This document shows, piece by piece, positions 52,975 to 62,780 of a stretch of 64,000 bases of DNA. Under the pieces are notes generated by a model. It saw only the letters and a list, made by a program, of their open reading frames with translations. It was not told the origin of the DNA and made no database searches. The number at the start of each line of letters is the position of its first letter. Position 1 is the first letter of the stretch. The position numbers and the translations under genes are program-made. The stretch comes from Pseudomonas sp. Os17. Its GTDB lineage: Bacteria > Pseudomonadota > Gammaproteobacteria > Pseudomonadales > Pseudomonadaceae. The stretch covers positions 5,025,501-5,089,500 of the forward strand of contig NZ_AP014627.1 of the NCBI RefSeq assembly GCF_001547895.1. The letters run 5' to 3'.

Positions 52975-53586
52975 TCACAGCTCAACACCTTTCTGCGCCT
53001 TGATGCCGGCCTGGAAGGCATGCTTGACCATGCCCATTTCGGTGACGGTATCCGCCAGTTCGATCAGCTCCGGCTTGGCCCCGCGACCGGTCACCACCAC
53101 ATGCTGCATGGGCGGACGGGCCTGCAGGTCGCTGAGCACCTGGTCCAGATCCAGGTAACCGTGCTTGAGGGCGATGTTCAGCTCGTCGAGTACAACAAGA
53201 CCAATCTCCGGGTCGCTCAGCAGTTCTCTGGATACCGCCCAGGCCGCTTCGGCCGCGGCGATATCGCGCTGGCGATCCTGGGTTTCCCAGGTAAAGCCCT
53301 CGCCCATCACATGAAAGCGCACCTGCTCCGGAAAACGCCGGAAGAACAGCTCTTCGCCGGTGCTGTTACGACCCTTGATGAACTGCACCACGCCGCACTG
53401 CATGCCGTGGCCCATGGACCGCGCCAACATGCCGAAAGCCGAACTGCTCTTGCCCTTGCCATTGCCGGTCAGCACCAGCAACAGGCCACATTCGTTGGGC
53501 GAGTTGGCGATGCGCTCATCGATCACGGCTTTCTTGCGCAACATGCGCGCCACATGGCGCTCGTCACGATCGGGGGATTCACTCAT
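52975..53586 (-). CDS. cobO: Cob(I)yrinic acid a,c-diamide adenosyltransferase
   Basis: A 203-aa enzyme that transfers the adenosyl group of ATP to the corrinoid cobalt. The P-loop LLVLTGNGKGKSSSAFGM is at residues 36-53. It is the first gene after the cobalamin riboswitch. The ATG at 53586 is chosen because the longer frame would translate the riboswitch leader. Confidence 0.95.
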   Translation of the reverse strand: MSESPDRDERHVARMLRKKAVIDERIANSPNECGLLLVLTGNGKGKSSSAFGMLARSMGHGMQCGVVQFIKGRNSTGEELFFRRFPEQVRFHVMGEGFTWETQDRQRDIAAAEAAWAVSRELLSDPEIGLVVLDELNIALKHGYLDLDQVLSDLQARPPMQHVVVTGRGAKPELIELADTVTEMGMVKHAFQAGIKAQKGVEL

Positions 53587-53679
53587 GGGGCAGCTCTCCG
53601 TTGGGGCTGGGGAACGGCGGGCAGGAAAAGGAATAGACGGCGCAAGCCTGGCATCGCCCACCGTGATGCCGTTGGATGG

Positions 53680-53885
53680 ATCAGGCCGGTCTCCGGGCTC
53701 ATGAGGGGCATTGCTGCCTGACTGCGCGCCTTCCCATGTCGTGGACACAGTGGCATCTGGCGCAGCCTTGACTCATCTACCGTTGCGGGGGCAGCGCCGG
53801 AATCGTCGCCATGTCCATCGCTGGAACAGGCCCTGACCGGCTTCCCTGTTTCACTCTGTCGACCAGCGGCCACAGAGCACCTGAA
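53680..53885 (-). promoter_or_regulatory. Cobalamin (AdoCbl) riboswitch
   Basis: Reading the minus strand, all conserved blocks are present in order: GGTGCTC at the 5' end, AACAGGGAAGCCGG, GCCCCCGCAACGGTA, the B12-box-like GCCACTG with GGGAAGG, and the distal AGCCCGGAGACCGGCC. The element lies about 95 bp upstream of cobO. It should repress the whole ten-gene operon when adenosylcobalamin is abundant. Confidence 0.97.
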
Positions 53886-54066
53886 ACAAGTCGCGAAGGT
53901 TAGAGGGTTGGGGGTGGAGCGTCAATTAAAGCCAGGCGTCGCTTGGCACACAAAACTGCACCGCATCAACAAACTGGCGCCAATCTTGTGCCACACTCAG
54001 CGAGTTGATATCAAATAGCCATAACTCAACCCACCCACCGCCAGACAACAATAAGGACGGACCCCG

Positions 54067-54648
54067 ATGCAAGGCATGATCATCAGCAATCCAAAGCTGG
54101 AATTCCTGCGCCCGATGCTGGAACGCTGGTTTGATTGCATTGACCGCTACAACGCTGTTCGTGGCGACAGCGAAACCCCTTACTGGTTCGACGAGCAGGC
54201 CAACCTGGGATTGCTTTCCGCCGCCGCCTGGATGGCGGAGATGGTCAGCCTCGAACACAGCCCCAGCAAAAAGCAGCAGGAAGAAGGCGCCCGCAACGCA
54301 CGCACCGATCTGTACCTGGCCACCCGGGAAGAACGCGCCTACATTCAGGCCACCCAGCGCTGGCCCCAGGTCAACGGCCTGCACCTGACCCAGGCCTTGC
54401 TCGACATTGCCGGTGACGCGAGAAAGATCAGCTACCCCGGCGACCTGCGGCTCGGCTGCCTGTTTGTCAGCCCGCAGAAGGCTCAGCACAGCGCCACCCC
54501 GGAAGAACTCCAGGACATGCTCGACGAACTGCAAAAGGAACACTGCTGCGCGGTGGCCTGGTACTTTCCCTACGCCTATCGCAAGCTGCACAACGAGGCC
54601 GGCCTCTACCATCCCGGGGTCGCCGCACTGTTCAAGGAAGCCCGCTGA
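54067..54648 (+). CDS. Hypothetical protein (193 aa), unknown
   Basis: A 193-aa soluble protein. The start is ATG at 54067 with AAGGA nine bases upstream. No domain is recognised. It is helical-looking with WF and YWFDEQANLG motifs near the N-terminus, AWMAEMVSLEHSPS in the middle and a CC pair in EHCCAVAWYFPYAYRKL near residue 160. It lies between the cobalamin riboswitch region and a lipoprotein dehydrogenase and does not look part of either unit. The 180 bp upstream are relatively AT-rich. Function unknown. Confidence 0.6.
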   Translation: MQGMIISNPKLEFLRPMLERWFDCIDRYNAVRGDSETPYWFDEQANLGLLSAAAWMAEMVSLEHSPSKKQQEEGARNARTDLYLATREERAYIQATQRWPQVNGLHLTQALLDIAGDARKISYPGDLRLGCLFVSPQKAQHSATPEELQDMLDELQKEHCCAVAWYFPYAYRKLHNEAGLYHPGVAALFKEAR

Positions 54649-54718
54649 TCAGGCGGAACCATACGCCGGCTATGCTCCTCTATGACTAGGACGTCCGTGC
54701 ATTCATAGGGAAATCAGC

Positions 54719-56038
54719 ATGCTCAAGTCTCGACACGCTTTGCTTATCGCGATCGCCGCCGGCCTTACGGCCTGTGGCGAAACCTCCAGCCTGCAAGTTT
54801 CCGACGGCACCGGCCCAACCCCCAAGCTGCCGGAGCCCAACCCGACGCTGATCCCCACGGTGAACATCGCCCCGGCGATTGGCTGGCCCAAGGGCAGCAA
54901 GCCATTGGCGGCAGCCGGCACCCAGGTCAATGCCTTCGCCGAAGGCCTCGATCATCCACGCTGGCTCTATGTCCTGCCCAACGGCGACGTACTGGTGGCG
55001 GAAACCAATGCACCGCCCAAACCCGATGACAGCCGGGGCATTCGCGGCTGGATCGCCGGAAAAATCATGGGCCGCGCCGGCGCTGCGGTGCCCAGCGCCA
55101 ACCGCATTACCCTGCTAAGGGATCAGGATCACGACGGCGTGGCCGAAACCCGCAGCGTGCTCCTGGACAACCTGAACTCGCCGTTCGGCATGACCCTGGT
55201 CGGCAATGACCTGTATGTGGCGGACACCGACAAATTGCTGCGCTTTCCATACCAGGCCGGCGACACCCGGATCACCGCAGCCGGCACCAAGGTCGTCGAT
55301 CTGCCCGGCGGCACGCTCAATCACCACTGGACCAAGAACGTCATCGCCAGCCCGGACGGGAGCAAGCTCTACGTCACCGTCGGCTCCAACAGCAACGTCG
55401 GGGAAAATGGCCTGGACCAGGAGCAAGGCCGCGCCGCGATCTGGGAGGTGGATCGGAACAGCGGACAGCACCGCCTGTTCGCCACCGGCTTGCGCAATCC
55501 CAACGGCTTGGCCTGGGAGCCGGTCAGCGGGGCGCTATGGACCGCGGTGAACGAGCGCGACGAGATCGGCAGCGACCTGGTGCCGGACTACATCACCTCG
55601 GTCAAGGACGGCGCCTTCTACGGCTGGCCCTTCAGCTACTACGGGCAGCATGTGGATGTCCGGGTCAAACCGCAGAACCTCGACCTGGTGAGCAAGGCCA
55701 TCGCCCCGGACTACGCCGTCGGCCCGCACACAGCCTCTCTGGGGCTGACCTTCGCCCAAGGCAGCAAGCTCCCCGCTCCATTCACCGAAGGCGCCTTCAT
55801 CGGTCAGCATGGCTCGTGGAACCGCAAGCCCCATAGCGGCTACAAAGTCATCTTCGTCCCCTTCAGCGCCGGCAAGCCCCAGGGGCCGCCCGTGGACGTG
55901 CTCAGCGGCTTTCTCAGCGCCGATGAGAAGGCTTACGGACGCCCGGTTGGGGTTGTGATCGATCAGCAAGGCGACTTGCTGGTGGCCGATGACGTCGGCA
56001 ATACGATCTGGCGGGTATCGGCCGCCAAAGCCCCCTGA
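54719..56038 (+). CDS. Lipoprotein PQQ-dependent sugar dehydrogenase (L-sorbosone dehydrogenase-like)
   Basis: A 439-aa protein of the soluble aldose/sorbosone dehydrogenase beta-propeller family. The signal peptide ends in lipobox LTAC (Cys19), so it is probably a membrane lipoprotein in the periplasm. Features include [49 protein letters not shown] and [14 protein letters not shown], all family motifs. It likely oxidises an aldose or aldehyde with PQQ. AGGGAA precedes the ATG. It ends one base before the convergent methyltransferase stop. Confidence 0.88.
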   Translation: MLKSRHALLIAIAAGLTACGETSSLQVSDGTGPTPKLPEPNPTLIPTVNIAPAIGWPKGSKPLAAAGTQVNAFAEGLDHPRWLYVLPNGDVLVAETNAPPKPDDSRGIRGWIAGKIMGRAGAAVPSANRITLLRDQDHDGVAETRSVLLDNLNSPFGMTLVGNDLYVADTDKLLRFPYQAGDTRITAAGTKVVDLPGGTLNHHWTKNVIASPDGSKLYVTVGSNSNVGENGLDQEQGRAAIWEVDRNSGQHRLFATGLRNPNGLAWEPVSGALWTAVNERDEIGSDLVPDYITSVKDGAFYGWPFSYYGQHVDVRVKPQNLDLVSKAIAPDYAVGPHTASLGLTFAQGSKLPAPFTEGAFIGQHGSWNRKPHSGYKVIFVPFSAGKPQGPPVDVLSGFLSADEKAYGRPVGVVIDQQGDLLVADDVGNTIWRVSAAKAP

Positions 56039-56039
56039 T

Positions 56040-56702
56040 TCAGCGCTTGCGGCACAGGGTCAAGCCGTCCCCCAGGGGCAGCAGCGACAGATCGATGCGC
56101 GAGTCGTCCTTCAAGGCCCGATTGAGCGCCTGGATGGCTCGGGTATCTTCGCTGGCGGGCTCCACCTCCAGCACACGCCCGCTCCACAAGGTGTTGTCGA
56201 ACACCGCCAGGCCACCGACTCGCAACAGACGCAACGCGGACTCCAGATAGGCCGGGTAGTTGGCTTTATCAGCGTCGATGAAGATCAGGTCGAAAGATTC
56301 GAGCCGGCCGGCCAGTTCCAGGCCGGCCAGGGTGTCCAGCGCCGGAGCCAGGCGCAGTTCGATGCGTTGCGCTAACCCCGCCTCCTGCCAGTAACGACGA
56401 GCCGTAGCGTTGTAGTCGCCGGGCAGGTCGCAACAGATCAACGAGCCGTCTGCGGGAAGGGCCTGCGCCATGCATAAGGCGCTGTAGCCGGTAAAGGTTC
56501 CCACTTCCAGCACTTGGCGAGCAGCGGTCAACTTGATCAATAGCGCAAGAAACTGCCCCTGCTCCGGCGCCACCTGCCAACGGGCATTGGGCAGGGCCTG
56601 GGTTTCATCCCGCAGACGTCGCAGCAGCGGCGTTTCGCGCAGGGAAACATCCAGCAGGTATTGATACAGGGCATCGTCGAGGTTGAGCGTACGCGCAGTC
56701 AC
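56040..56702 (-). CDS. O-methyltransferase (CCoAOMT-like, SAM-dependent)
   Basis: A 220-aa class I methyltransferase of the caffeoyl-CoA O-methyltransferase family. The SAM motif LEVGTFTGYSALCMAQAL is at about residues 62-79, with FIDADKANYPAYLE as the metal and substrate region. Substrates are usually catechols or flavonoid-like compounds; unknown here. The GTG at 56702 follows GAGG at five bases; a GTG two codons upstream is possible. Confidence 0.9.
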   Translation of the reverse strand: MTARTLNLDDALYQYLLDVSLRETPLLRRLRDETQALPNARWQVAPEQGQFLALLIKLTAARQVLEVGTFTGYSALCMAQALPADGSLICCDLPGDYNATARRYWQEAGLAQRIELRLAPALDTLAGLELAGRLESFDLIFIDADKANYPAYLESALRLLRVGGLAVFDNTLWSGRVLEVEPASEDTRAIQALNRALKDDSRIDLSLLPLGDGLTLCRKR

Positions 56703-56723
56703 AAGCACCTCGACCAGAGTGGA

Positions 56724-57257
56724 TTATGGATTGTGCGCCAGGTGTTCCGGCTGCAGCACGCGCTTGGCGCTCAGGTAGGCTTTCTGCCAGTAGGCCTTGG
56801 ACAGGCTGTCGAGCTTCACCGTACCGCCGGTGGCCGGAGCATGGACAAAACGCCCTTCACCAACATAGATCCCGGCATGGCTGACCTGGGAGCCGCCATT
56901 GGTGGCGAAGAAGATCAGGTCACCGGTTTGCAAGGCGTTCTTGCCCACGTCCGGCGCCTGCATGCCGATCATTTCCCGGGTCGAACGTGGCAGGGAGATA
57001 CCCGCGGCATCGCGGTAGACATAGCCAATCAGGCCGCTGCAATCGAACCCGGAATCCGGAGTATTGCCGCCCCAACGATAAGGCGTGCCGACCAGACCCA
57101 AGGCGCGGAACAGCACATCTTCAGCAACGGGAGAAAAAGCCTGGGAGGAATTGAAAACCGGTGCACGTACCACAGGCACAGGTGGCGGAGTACGACTGGC
57201 GCAAGCGCTGAGCAGCGCGGCGAGGGCAATAAGGGCAAATCGGGCCGAGGTCGACAT
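56724..57257 (-). CDS. NlpC/P60 family lipoprotein endopeptidase (177 aa)
   Basis: A 177-aa lipoprotein with lipobox LSAC (Cys19), followed by an NlpC/P60 domain. The catalytic residues are Cys in FDCSGLIGYVYR and His in SQVSHAGIYVG; the third polar residue is His in RFVHAPA. Family members cleave peptidoglycan cross-links or stem peptides. It is adjacent to a second NlpC/P60 gene on the same strand, 165 bp upstream, from which it has diverged considerably. Confidence 0.9.
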   Translation of the reverse strand: MSTSARFALIALAALLSACASRTPPPVPVVRAPVFNSSQAFSPVAEDVLFRALGLVGTPYRWGGNTPDSGFDCSGLIGYVYRDAAGISLPRSTREMIGMQAPDVGKNALQTGDLIFFATNGGSQVSHAGIYVGEGRFVHAPATGGTVKLDSLSKAYWQKAYLSAKRVLQPEHLAHNP

Positions 57258-57308
57258 AAGCTGAACAATCCTGATCGGGATGCGGCTTTCTCTGCCGTGG
57301 TACTGAAA

Positions 57309-57340
57309 ACAAAACCGCGTAAGCAGGGCTTACGCGGTTA
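57309..57340 (-). terminator. Terminator between the two NlpC/P60 genes
   Basis: Reading the minus strand, TAACCGCGTAAGCC folds with its complement around a short loop and is followed by TTTTG. It separates the upstream from the downstream lipoprotein gene. Confidence 0.8.
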
Positions 57341-57421
57341 GTTTCAACAATAGATCAGGATTCTAGCGTCTACGCGCCAAACTTCAAGTAAGACTTTAAG
57401 TTCGCCCTACTAACTATCTGT

Positions 57422-58042
57422 TTATTTGCGTGCGGTGACCACGGTTGGCGCCATGGCGAGAGCCCGCTTGGCTTCGATGAAGGTCTTGCTCCAGTAGCTG
57501 TCACCCAGGCTATCGACCCGCACACCGCCACTGCGGCGGCTGCTGGAGTGGATGAACTGATCATCGCCCAAGTAGATACCGGCATGACTGACGCGCCCGC
57601 GACCGTTGGTGCTGAAGAACAGCAAATCACCCGGCTTGAGGTTGTTGCGCGCCACCAGAGGAGCCTTGACGTTGATCATTTCACGAGTGGAGCGTGGCAG
57701 ATTCATGCCCGCCTCTTCGCGAAACAGATAGCCGATGAAACCGCTGCAATCGAAGCCGGCTTCCGAGGTACCACCGAAACGGTAGCGGGTACCGATCAGG
57801 GACATGCCACGCTCGAGGATGCTGTCAGCCAGAACTGGCAACTGGTAAGGCTTGCTGTCAGAGAACTCTGCCAGTTCCTTTTCAGTTGCCAGCTCTTCCT
57901 GGTAAACAGCGGAAGACTGATTTTTGACGGAGACCTGAGCCTGCTGGGCAGTTTGCTGCTGAGACACCGGAGTGTGGGAAGCGCAACCAAACAACAGGGT
58001 AACGAGTGCGAGAGGCACGAGGGGTGCGAAGCGATTTAGCAT
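57422..58042 (-). CDS. NlpC/P60 family lipoprotein endopeptidase (206 aa)
   Basis: A 206-aa lipoprotein with lipobox LFGC. A Gln-rich linker (about residues 25-50) leads to the NlpC/P60 domain with FDCSGFIGYLFR (Cys), GRVSHAGIYLG (His) and QFIHSSS (third residue). It is paralogous to the 177-aa neighbour downstream and probably trims peptidoglycan. The ATG at 58042 is preferred over a GTG two codons earlier, although no clear ribosome-binding site supports either. Confidence 0.9.
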   Translation of the reverse strand: MLNRFAPLVPLALVTLLFGCASHTPVSQQQTAQQAQVSVKNQSSAVYQEELATEKELAEFSDSKPYQLPVLADSILERGMSLIGTRYRFGGTSEAGFDCSGFIGYLFREEAGMNLPRSTREMINVKAPLVARNNLKPGDLLFFSTNGRGRVSHAGIYLGDDQFIHSSSRRSGGVRVDSLGDSYWSKTFIEAKRALAMAPTVVTARK

Positions 58043-58232
58043 GGGCACGACCGTGGCTTGAAATAAATGAAGACGCGACTATGCCTTCTATCGCCCTCAT
58101 TTGCAAATTCAATCGATCAGAATGTGACTTATGAGTTTCTTCCGTACATCTAAGGCTTTAAGCCCATTTTAAGTCCGACGCTCTTTGGAACCCCTTCCAA
58201 AAGCGCGTTTTCTGACGCCTGAAATATGCCGA

Positions 58233-58261
58233 AGGCCTGCAAGAAAACGGCTGCAGGCCTT
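58233..58261 (-). terminator. Terminator of hda
   Basis: Reading the minus strand, AAGGCCTGCA and TGCAGGCCTT form a 10-bp stem immediately after the hda stop codon, without a strong T-run. Confidence 0.7.
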
Positions 58262-58265
58262 GGTT

Positions 58266-58970
58266 TTACCAGCCCAGGGTCTCTTTCAGAAAGGGGATGG
58301 TCAGCTTGCGCTGAGCTTGCAACGAGGCCTGATCAAGACGCTCGAGCAGCTCGAACAGAGCACTCATGCTGCGGGTTCCACGGGTCAGAATAAAATGCCC
58401 GACTTCGTCGGTCAGGTGCAGCCCACGACGAGACGCGCGCAGTTGCAAGGCACGCAATTTGTCTTCATCGGAGAGCGGGCGCATCTGAAAAATCAGCGCC
58501 AGGGTCAGGCGGGATTTCAAATCCGCCAGCTTCACCGGCAACTCACGGGGCGAGGTCGAAGCGGCAATCAGCAAGCGCCGGCCACTGTCACGCAAGCGAT
58601 TGAACAGATGGAACAGCGCCTCCTCCCAATCAGCCTTGCCCGCTACCGCCTGCAGGTCATCCAGACACACCAGCTCGTACTGCTCCAGGTTGTCGAGAAT
58701 CTCGATACCGCGATCCAGCAGCTCCGCCAGCGGCAGATAAACCGCAGGCTCCCCCAACTGTTCAAAACGCAAACAGGCCGCCTGCAGCAAGTGCGTACGG
58801 CCCACGCCGTCCTTGCCCCAGAGATAGATCAGGCTTTCGGTCCAGCCGGCGTCGGCTTCGCAAAGGCGCTCGACGTAGCCGAGTGCAGCGGCATTGGCGC
58901 CTGGGTAGTAGTTGATGAAGGTGGCGTCGTCACGCAGACGCACACCTAGGGGCAGCTGAATCGGTTTCAT
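58266..58970 (-). CDS. hda: DnaA regulatory inactivator Hda
   Basis: A 234-aa AAA+ protein that works with the sliding clamp to convert DnaA-ATP to DnaA-ADP. The clamp-binding QLPLGV motif is at residues 5-10. The Walker A region GKDGVGRTHLL has Arg where DnaA has Lys, as is usual in Hda. Walker B is LVCLDDLQA. It stands before the AI-2E family gene on the same strand with a 230-bp gap. Confidence 0.93.
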   Translation of the reverse strand: MKPIQLPLGVRLRDDATFINYYPGANAAALGYVERLCEADAGWTESLIYLWGKDGVGRTHLLQAACLRFEQLGEPAVYLPLAELLDRGIEILDNLEQYELVCLDDLQAVAGKADWEEALFHLFNRLRDSGRRLLIAASTSPRELPVKLADLKSRLTLALIFQMRPLSDEDKLRALQLRASRRGLHLTDEVGHFILTRGTRSMSALFELLERLDQASLQAQRKLTIPFLKETLGW

Positions 58971-59197
58971 GCTGACTGAACAGTTCCAAAGGAACCGTTA
59001 GTGGCCTCTGTGTAAAGTTTGCAAAGTTTATACCCGTGACGCCGAGCGCACAATGCAGCAGACCACAAGCAAAATCAAAGGTTTGCGTCAGCAAAACAGC
59101 ATTCAGGGGCCAACTTTGACAGCCCGGGCAACAGCCAATGAGCGCCTGCCAGCGCACGCCCGCGAACACTCATTGTCGCCACTCGTTGCGCACCGGC

Positions 59198-60271
59198 CTA
59201 CAGATCTGGGTCTTCGGCACCGCTATAGAGGTCTGAATCCTTGTACAGATCGTGCACGTGCCGCACCAGCACCATGATCACCGCCGCCACTGGCAAGGCC
59301 AGCAGTACCCCGGTAAAACCGAACAGCTCGCCGCCGGCGAGAATGGCAAAGATCACCGCCACCGGATGCAGGCCAATACGGTCGCCCACCAACAGCGGCG
59401 TCAGCACCATCCCCTCCAGCGCCTGCCCCACCATGAACACGGCAACGATGCCGATCATGGGGTACAGGTCACCGCCGAACTGGAACAGGCCGGCAGTCAG
59501 CGCAGCACCAATGCCTATGACAAAGCCCATGTACGGCACGATCGCCGCCAAGCCGGCAATCAGGCCGATCAACAGCCCCAACTCGAGCCCCACCAGCATC
59601 AGTCCCGCCGCGTAGATCATTCCCAGGGCCAGCATCACCAGCAATTGCCCACGGACAAACGCCCCTAGCACCTCATGGCACTCTCCCGCCAGGGACACCA
59701 CCCGCTCTTCGCGATTGCGCGGCAGCAGACTGCGGATCTTGGCCATCATCAGGTCCCAGTCCCGCAGCAGATAGAAGCTGACCACCGGAATCAGCACCAG
59801 GTTGGCCAGCCAACCGATCAGCGCCAGCCCCGACGCCGTCGCCTGGCTCAGCACCACGCCAACAATGTCGGTGGTCTGGCCCATATGCTCGCTGATCGCA
59901 GCCTTGACCTTGTCGAACTTCCAGAAGCCGTCCGCCAGGCCCAACCGGGCCTGAACCCAGGGCATAGCGGTGTGCTGCACCCAATCAAGCATCTGCGGCG
60001 CCAGCTCGTAGAGGCGCAGCAACTGCTTGGCCAGCATCGGCACCAGCACCAGCAACAGCGCCATGATGATCAGCGTGAACAGGGCAAACACCGCCACTAC
60101 GCCCCAGGTACGCGACAGCCCCCACGCCTCCAGACGATCCACCAGCGGGTCGAACAGATAGGCCAGCAATAGCGCCACCAGGAACGGACTGAGGATGGGG
60201 TGCAACAGATAGATGAACCCACAGACCAGGAGCACGCCCCCCAACCAGACCCAACGCCGCGTATCAGCCAT
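59198..60271 (-). CDS. AI-2E family (PerM-like) transporter
   Basis: A 357-aa membrane protein with about eight helices, of the family named after E. coli TqsA/YdgG and PerM. The N-terminus LYLLHPILSPFLVALLLAYL-like segment and the late ALEGMVLTPLLVGDRIGLHP motif are characteristic. It is usually found beside hda/purM in pseudomonads. Some members transport autoinducers or ions; the role here is unknown. GGAG lies six bases before the ATG at 60271. Confidence 0.87.
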   Translation of the reverse strand: MADTRRWVWLGGVLLVCGFIYLLHPILSPFLVALLLAYLFDPLVDRLEAWGLSRTWGVVAVFALFTLIIMALLLVLVPMLAKQLLRLYELAPQMLDWVQHTAMPWVQARLGLADGFWKFDKVKAAISEHMGQTTDIVGVVLSQATASGLALIGWLANLVLIPVVSFYLLRDWDLMMAKIRSLLPRNREERVVSLAGECHEVLGAFVRGQLLVMLALGMIYAAGLMLVGLELGLLIGLIAGLAAIVPYMGFVIGIGAALTAGLFQFGGDLYPMIGIVAVFMVGQALEGMVLTPLLVGDRIGLHPVAVIFAILAGGELFGFTGVLLALPVAAVIMVLVRHVHDLYKDSDLYSGAEDPDL

Positions 60272-60309
60272 AAACCACTCCAGCTTCTATATAGAAGGAA
60301 ACCAATCTG

Positions 60310-61350
60310 CTACCAGCGAAAACGCAATTGTGCGGCCTGTGGCGCAGCCACCGCCGGCGCCGCCCCTTCAGCGCCCTGCACAGGGGCTTGCGCCTCGCCG
60401 GCGGGAATTTCCTGCAGCTTGGCCAGGGACAACTGCGCCCGCAGTTGCTCCGCGCTGCCGTTGACCCGATAGATGACGCGATCACCGTCGATGCTCTGAA
60501 TCTGCGCGCCAAACGGCTCCAACAGATGCCCCAGCGCCGCGTAGTGCTCCAGGGTCATGCCCTGCACTTCCAGCAATTGTTCGCTGGAGACTCCAGGCCG
60601 CGTGACGAAGCGCGGCGCCAGGCGCTGACTCACCGCCAGCAGCACGCCATCGGCCAGCGCCGCCGTATCCGCGCCCTGAACAGTGCCCTGCTCTTTCTGA
60701 TCGCCCAGCCACAAACGCCACTTGGCCTGCCACTGCCCCCCTTCTTCACGGGCATGCACCGCCAACAGCGCATCGGCACCGTAACGCTCCGATGCCTGGC
60801 GCAGCGGAGCCGGGTCGGCACCTTCAAGGTTGGGCGCCGTGGCAACGATCTGCTCATCCAGATCGCCCAGAGGCAGGCGCAGCGGCAAGCCGCGATGCTG
60901 CGCTGCACGCCGCAAAGGCGCGGCACTGGCCTGACCGTCGCCGACCAGACTCGAACCTTCGGTGGAGTCGCTCAACCACCAGCCCAGGATCGATGGCCGG
61001 TTGCTGCCCCACAACGGCAGGCCCGCCTGGCGCAGGGCACGATCGGTGCTGACCGGATCAAAGTCCACTTGCAGGCTTTCCGGCGGGCCGGCGTCGTAGC
61101 CGTATTGGCTGATGATCTGCTGCGGGTCCTTGCGGATGGCCGCCAGCCCCGGCCCCTGAGCTGCCTTGGCATCGCCGGTCAGGCGCAGTACCAGGGTCTC
61201 CAGGGCCCGCTGGGTGGCCTGGTCGCGCTCCTCGGGCGACTGACTGCTCACCGGCTCGCGTACTTGATACAGGCCATTGAGGGTTTCGGCATGACTCGCC
61301 AGGCTGACCAATGACAAACAGCCCACAAACAGAAATTGACCCAGACGCAT
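60310..61350 (-). CDS. DUF2066 domain protein, periplasmic
   Basis: A 346-aa protein with a signal peptide ending near residue 21 (SHA before ETLNGLYQV). The remainder is the DUF2066 domain with an N-terminal RALETLVLRLTGD segment and a C-terminal Ala/Pro-rich tail. Function is unknown. It is divergent from purM and upstream of the AI-2E gene on the same strand. The ATG at 61350 follows GGAATC; a longer frame from 61464 is not preferred. Confidence 0.82.
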   Translation of the reverse strand: MRLGQFLFVGCLSLVSLASHAETLNGLYQVREPVSSQSPEERDQATQRALETLVLRLTGDAKAAQGPGLAAIRKDPQQIISQYGYDAGPPESLQVDFDPVSTDRALRQAGLPLWGSNRPSILGWWLSDSTEGSSLVGDGQASAAPLRRAAQHRGLPLRLPLGDLDEQIVATAPNLEGADPAPLRQASERYGADALLAVHAREEGGQWQAKWRLWLGDQKEQGTVQGADTAALADGVLLAVSQRLAPRFVTRPGVSSEQLLEVQGMTLEHYAALGHLLEPFGAQIQSIDGDRVIYRVNGSAEQLRAQLSLAKLQEIPAGEAQAPVQGAEGAAPAVAAPQAAQLRFRW

Positions 61351-61721
61351 GGAAGATTCCCGACGACAAAAAACACGATTGAAACAGCGCGCATGAACCA
61401 TTGCGAGCAAGGCTGTGACCACAAACCCCGGTAAAACATTCACCCGTCGCCCGACTGTTTTCACGCTGTCATAACGATAGCCACTTGAGCGCTATACCTT
61501 ATACAGGCATGGGCAGGACCACCAACACGGCCAATCGCGGTTTTTTTAAGCGGATATGCCTCTACCCGTCGGCCCGAGGATGGCCGCTGCCCCTCAAGCC
61601 TGATAAAATCGCGCGCCTTCGCAGACCGGCACCAGCTGGGCACCCTGAAACACTTTCCCAGTGCTCGGGCAGGCTCTCTGGTTCGGTCGATACCCCTGAA
61701 TCCCCCCTAAAGGCCTGGATC

Positions 61722-62780
61722 ATGAGCAAGCAACCCTCCCTGAGCTACAAAGACGCCGGTGTAGACATCGACGCCGGTGAAGCATTGGTCGAACGCATCA
61801 AGAGCGTCGCCAAGCGCACTGCGCGCCCGGAAGTCATGGGCGGCCTGGGCGGTTTCGGCGCCCTCTGCGAAATCCCGGCCGGCTACAAGCAGCCTGTACT
61901 GGTCTCCGGCACCGACGGCGTCGGCACCAAGCTGCGCCTGGCCCTGAACCTGAACAAGCACGACAGCATCGGCATCGACCTGGTAGCCATGTGCGTCAAC
62001 GACCTGGTGGTCTGCGGCGCCGAGCCGCTGTTCTTCCTCGACTACTACGCCACCGGCAAGCTCAACGTGGATACCGCCGCCCAGGTGGTCACCGGTATCG
62101 GCGCCGGCTGCGAACTGTCCGGCTGCTCCCTGGTAGGCGGCGAAACCGCTGAAATGCCCGGCATGTACGAAGGCGAAGACTACGACCTGGCCGGCTTCTG
62201 CGTCGGCGTGGTGGAAAAGGCCGAAATCATCGACGGCTCGAAAGTGGCCACCGGTGACGCCCTGCTGGCCCTGCCGTCTTCCGGCCCGCACTCCAACGGC
62301 TACTCGCTGATCCGCAAGATCATCGAAGTCTCCGGCGCCGACATCGAAAGCATCCAGCTGGACGGCAAGCCACTGACCGATCTGCTGATGGCCCCGACCC
62401 GCATCTACGTCAAGCCGCTGCTCAAGCTGATCAAGGACACCGGTGCGGTCAAGGCCATGGCTCACATCACCGGCGGCGGCCTGCTGGACAACATCCCCCG
62501 CGTGCTGCCAAAAGGCGCCCAGGCGGTGGTCGACGTGGCGAGCTGGAAACGCCCGGCGGTCTTCGACTGGCTGCAAGAGCAAGGCAACGTCGACGAACAC
62601 GAAATGCACCGCGTTCTGAACTGCGGCGTCGGCATGGTCATCTGCGTGGCTCAGGATCAGGTTGAAAATGCCCTGAACGTCCTGCGTGCAGCCGGCGAAC
62701 AGCCATGGGTCATCGGCCAGATCGCCACCGCAGCCGAAGGCGCGGCCCAGGTCGAGCTGAAGAACCTCAAGGCTCACTGA
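61722..62780 (+). CDS. purM: Phosphoribosylformylglycinamidine cyclo-ligase
   Basis: A 352-aa enzyme making 5-aminoimidazole ribotide from FGAM and ATP in purine synthesis. The starting [18 protein letters not shown] and [15 protein letters not shown] are family motifs, with [13 protein letters not shown] and [13 protein letters not shown] further in. The ATG at 61722 gives the family length. Its stop overlaps the purN ATG (ATGA). Confidence 0.97.
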   Translation: MSKQPSLSYKDAGVDIDAGEALVERIKSVAKRTARPEVMGGLGGFGALCEIPAGYKQPVLVSGTDGVGTKLRLALNLNKHDSIGIDLVAMCVNDLVVCGAEPLFFLDYYATGKLNVDTAAQVVTGIGAGCELSGCSLVGGETAEMPGMYEGEDYDLAGFCVGVVEKAEIIDGSKVATGDALLALPSSGPHSNGYSLIRKIIEVSGADIESIQLDGKPLTDLLMAPTRIYVKPLLKLIKDTGAVKAMAHITGGGLLDNIPRVLPKGAQAVVDVASWKRPAVFDWLQEQGNVDEHEMHRVLNCGVGMVICVAQDQVENALNVLRAAGEQPWVIGQIATAAEGAAQVELKNLKAH

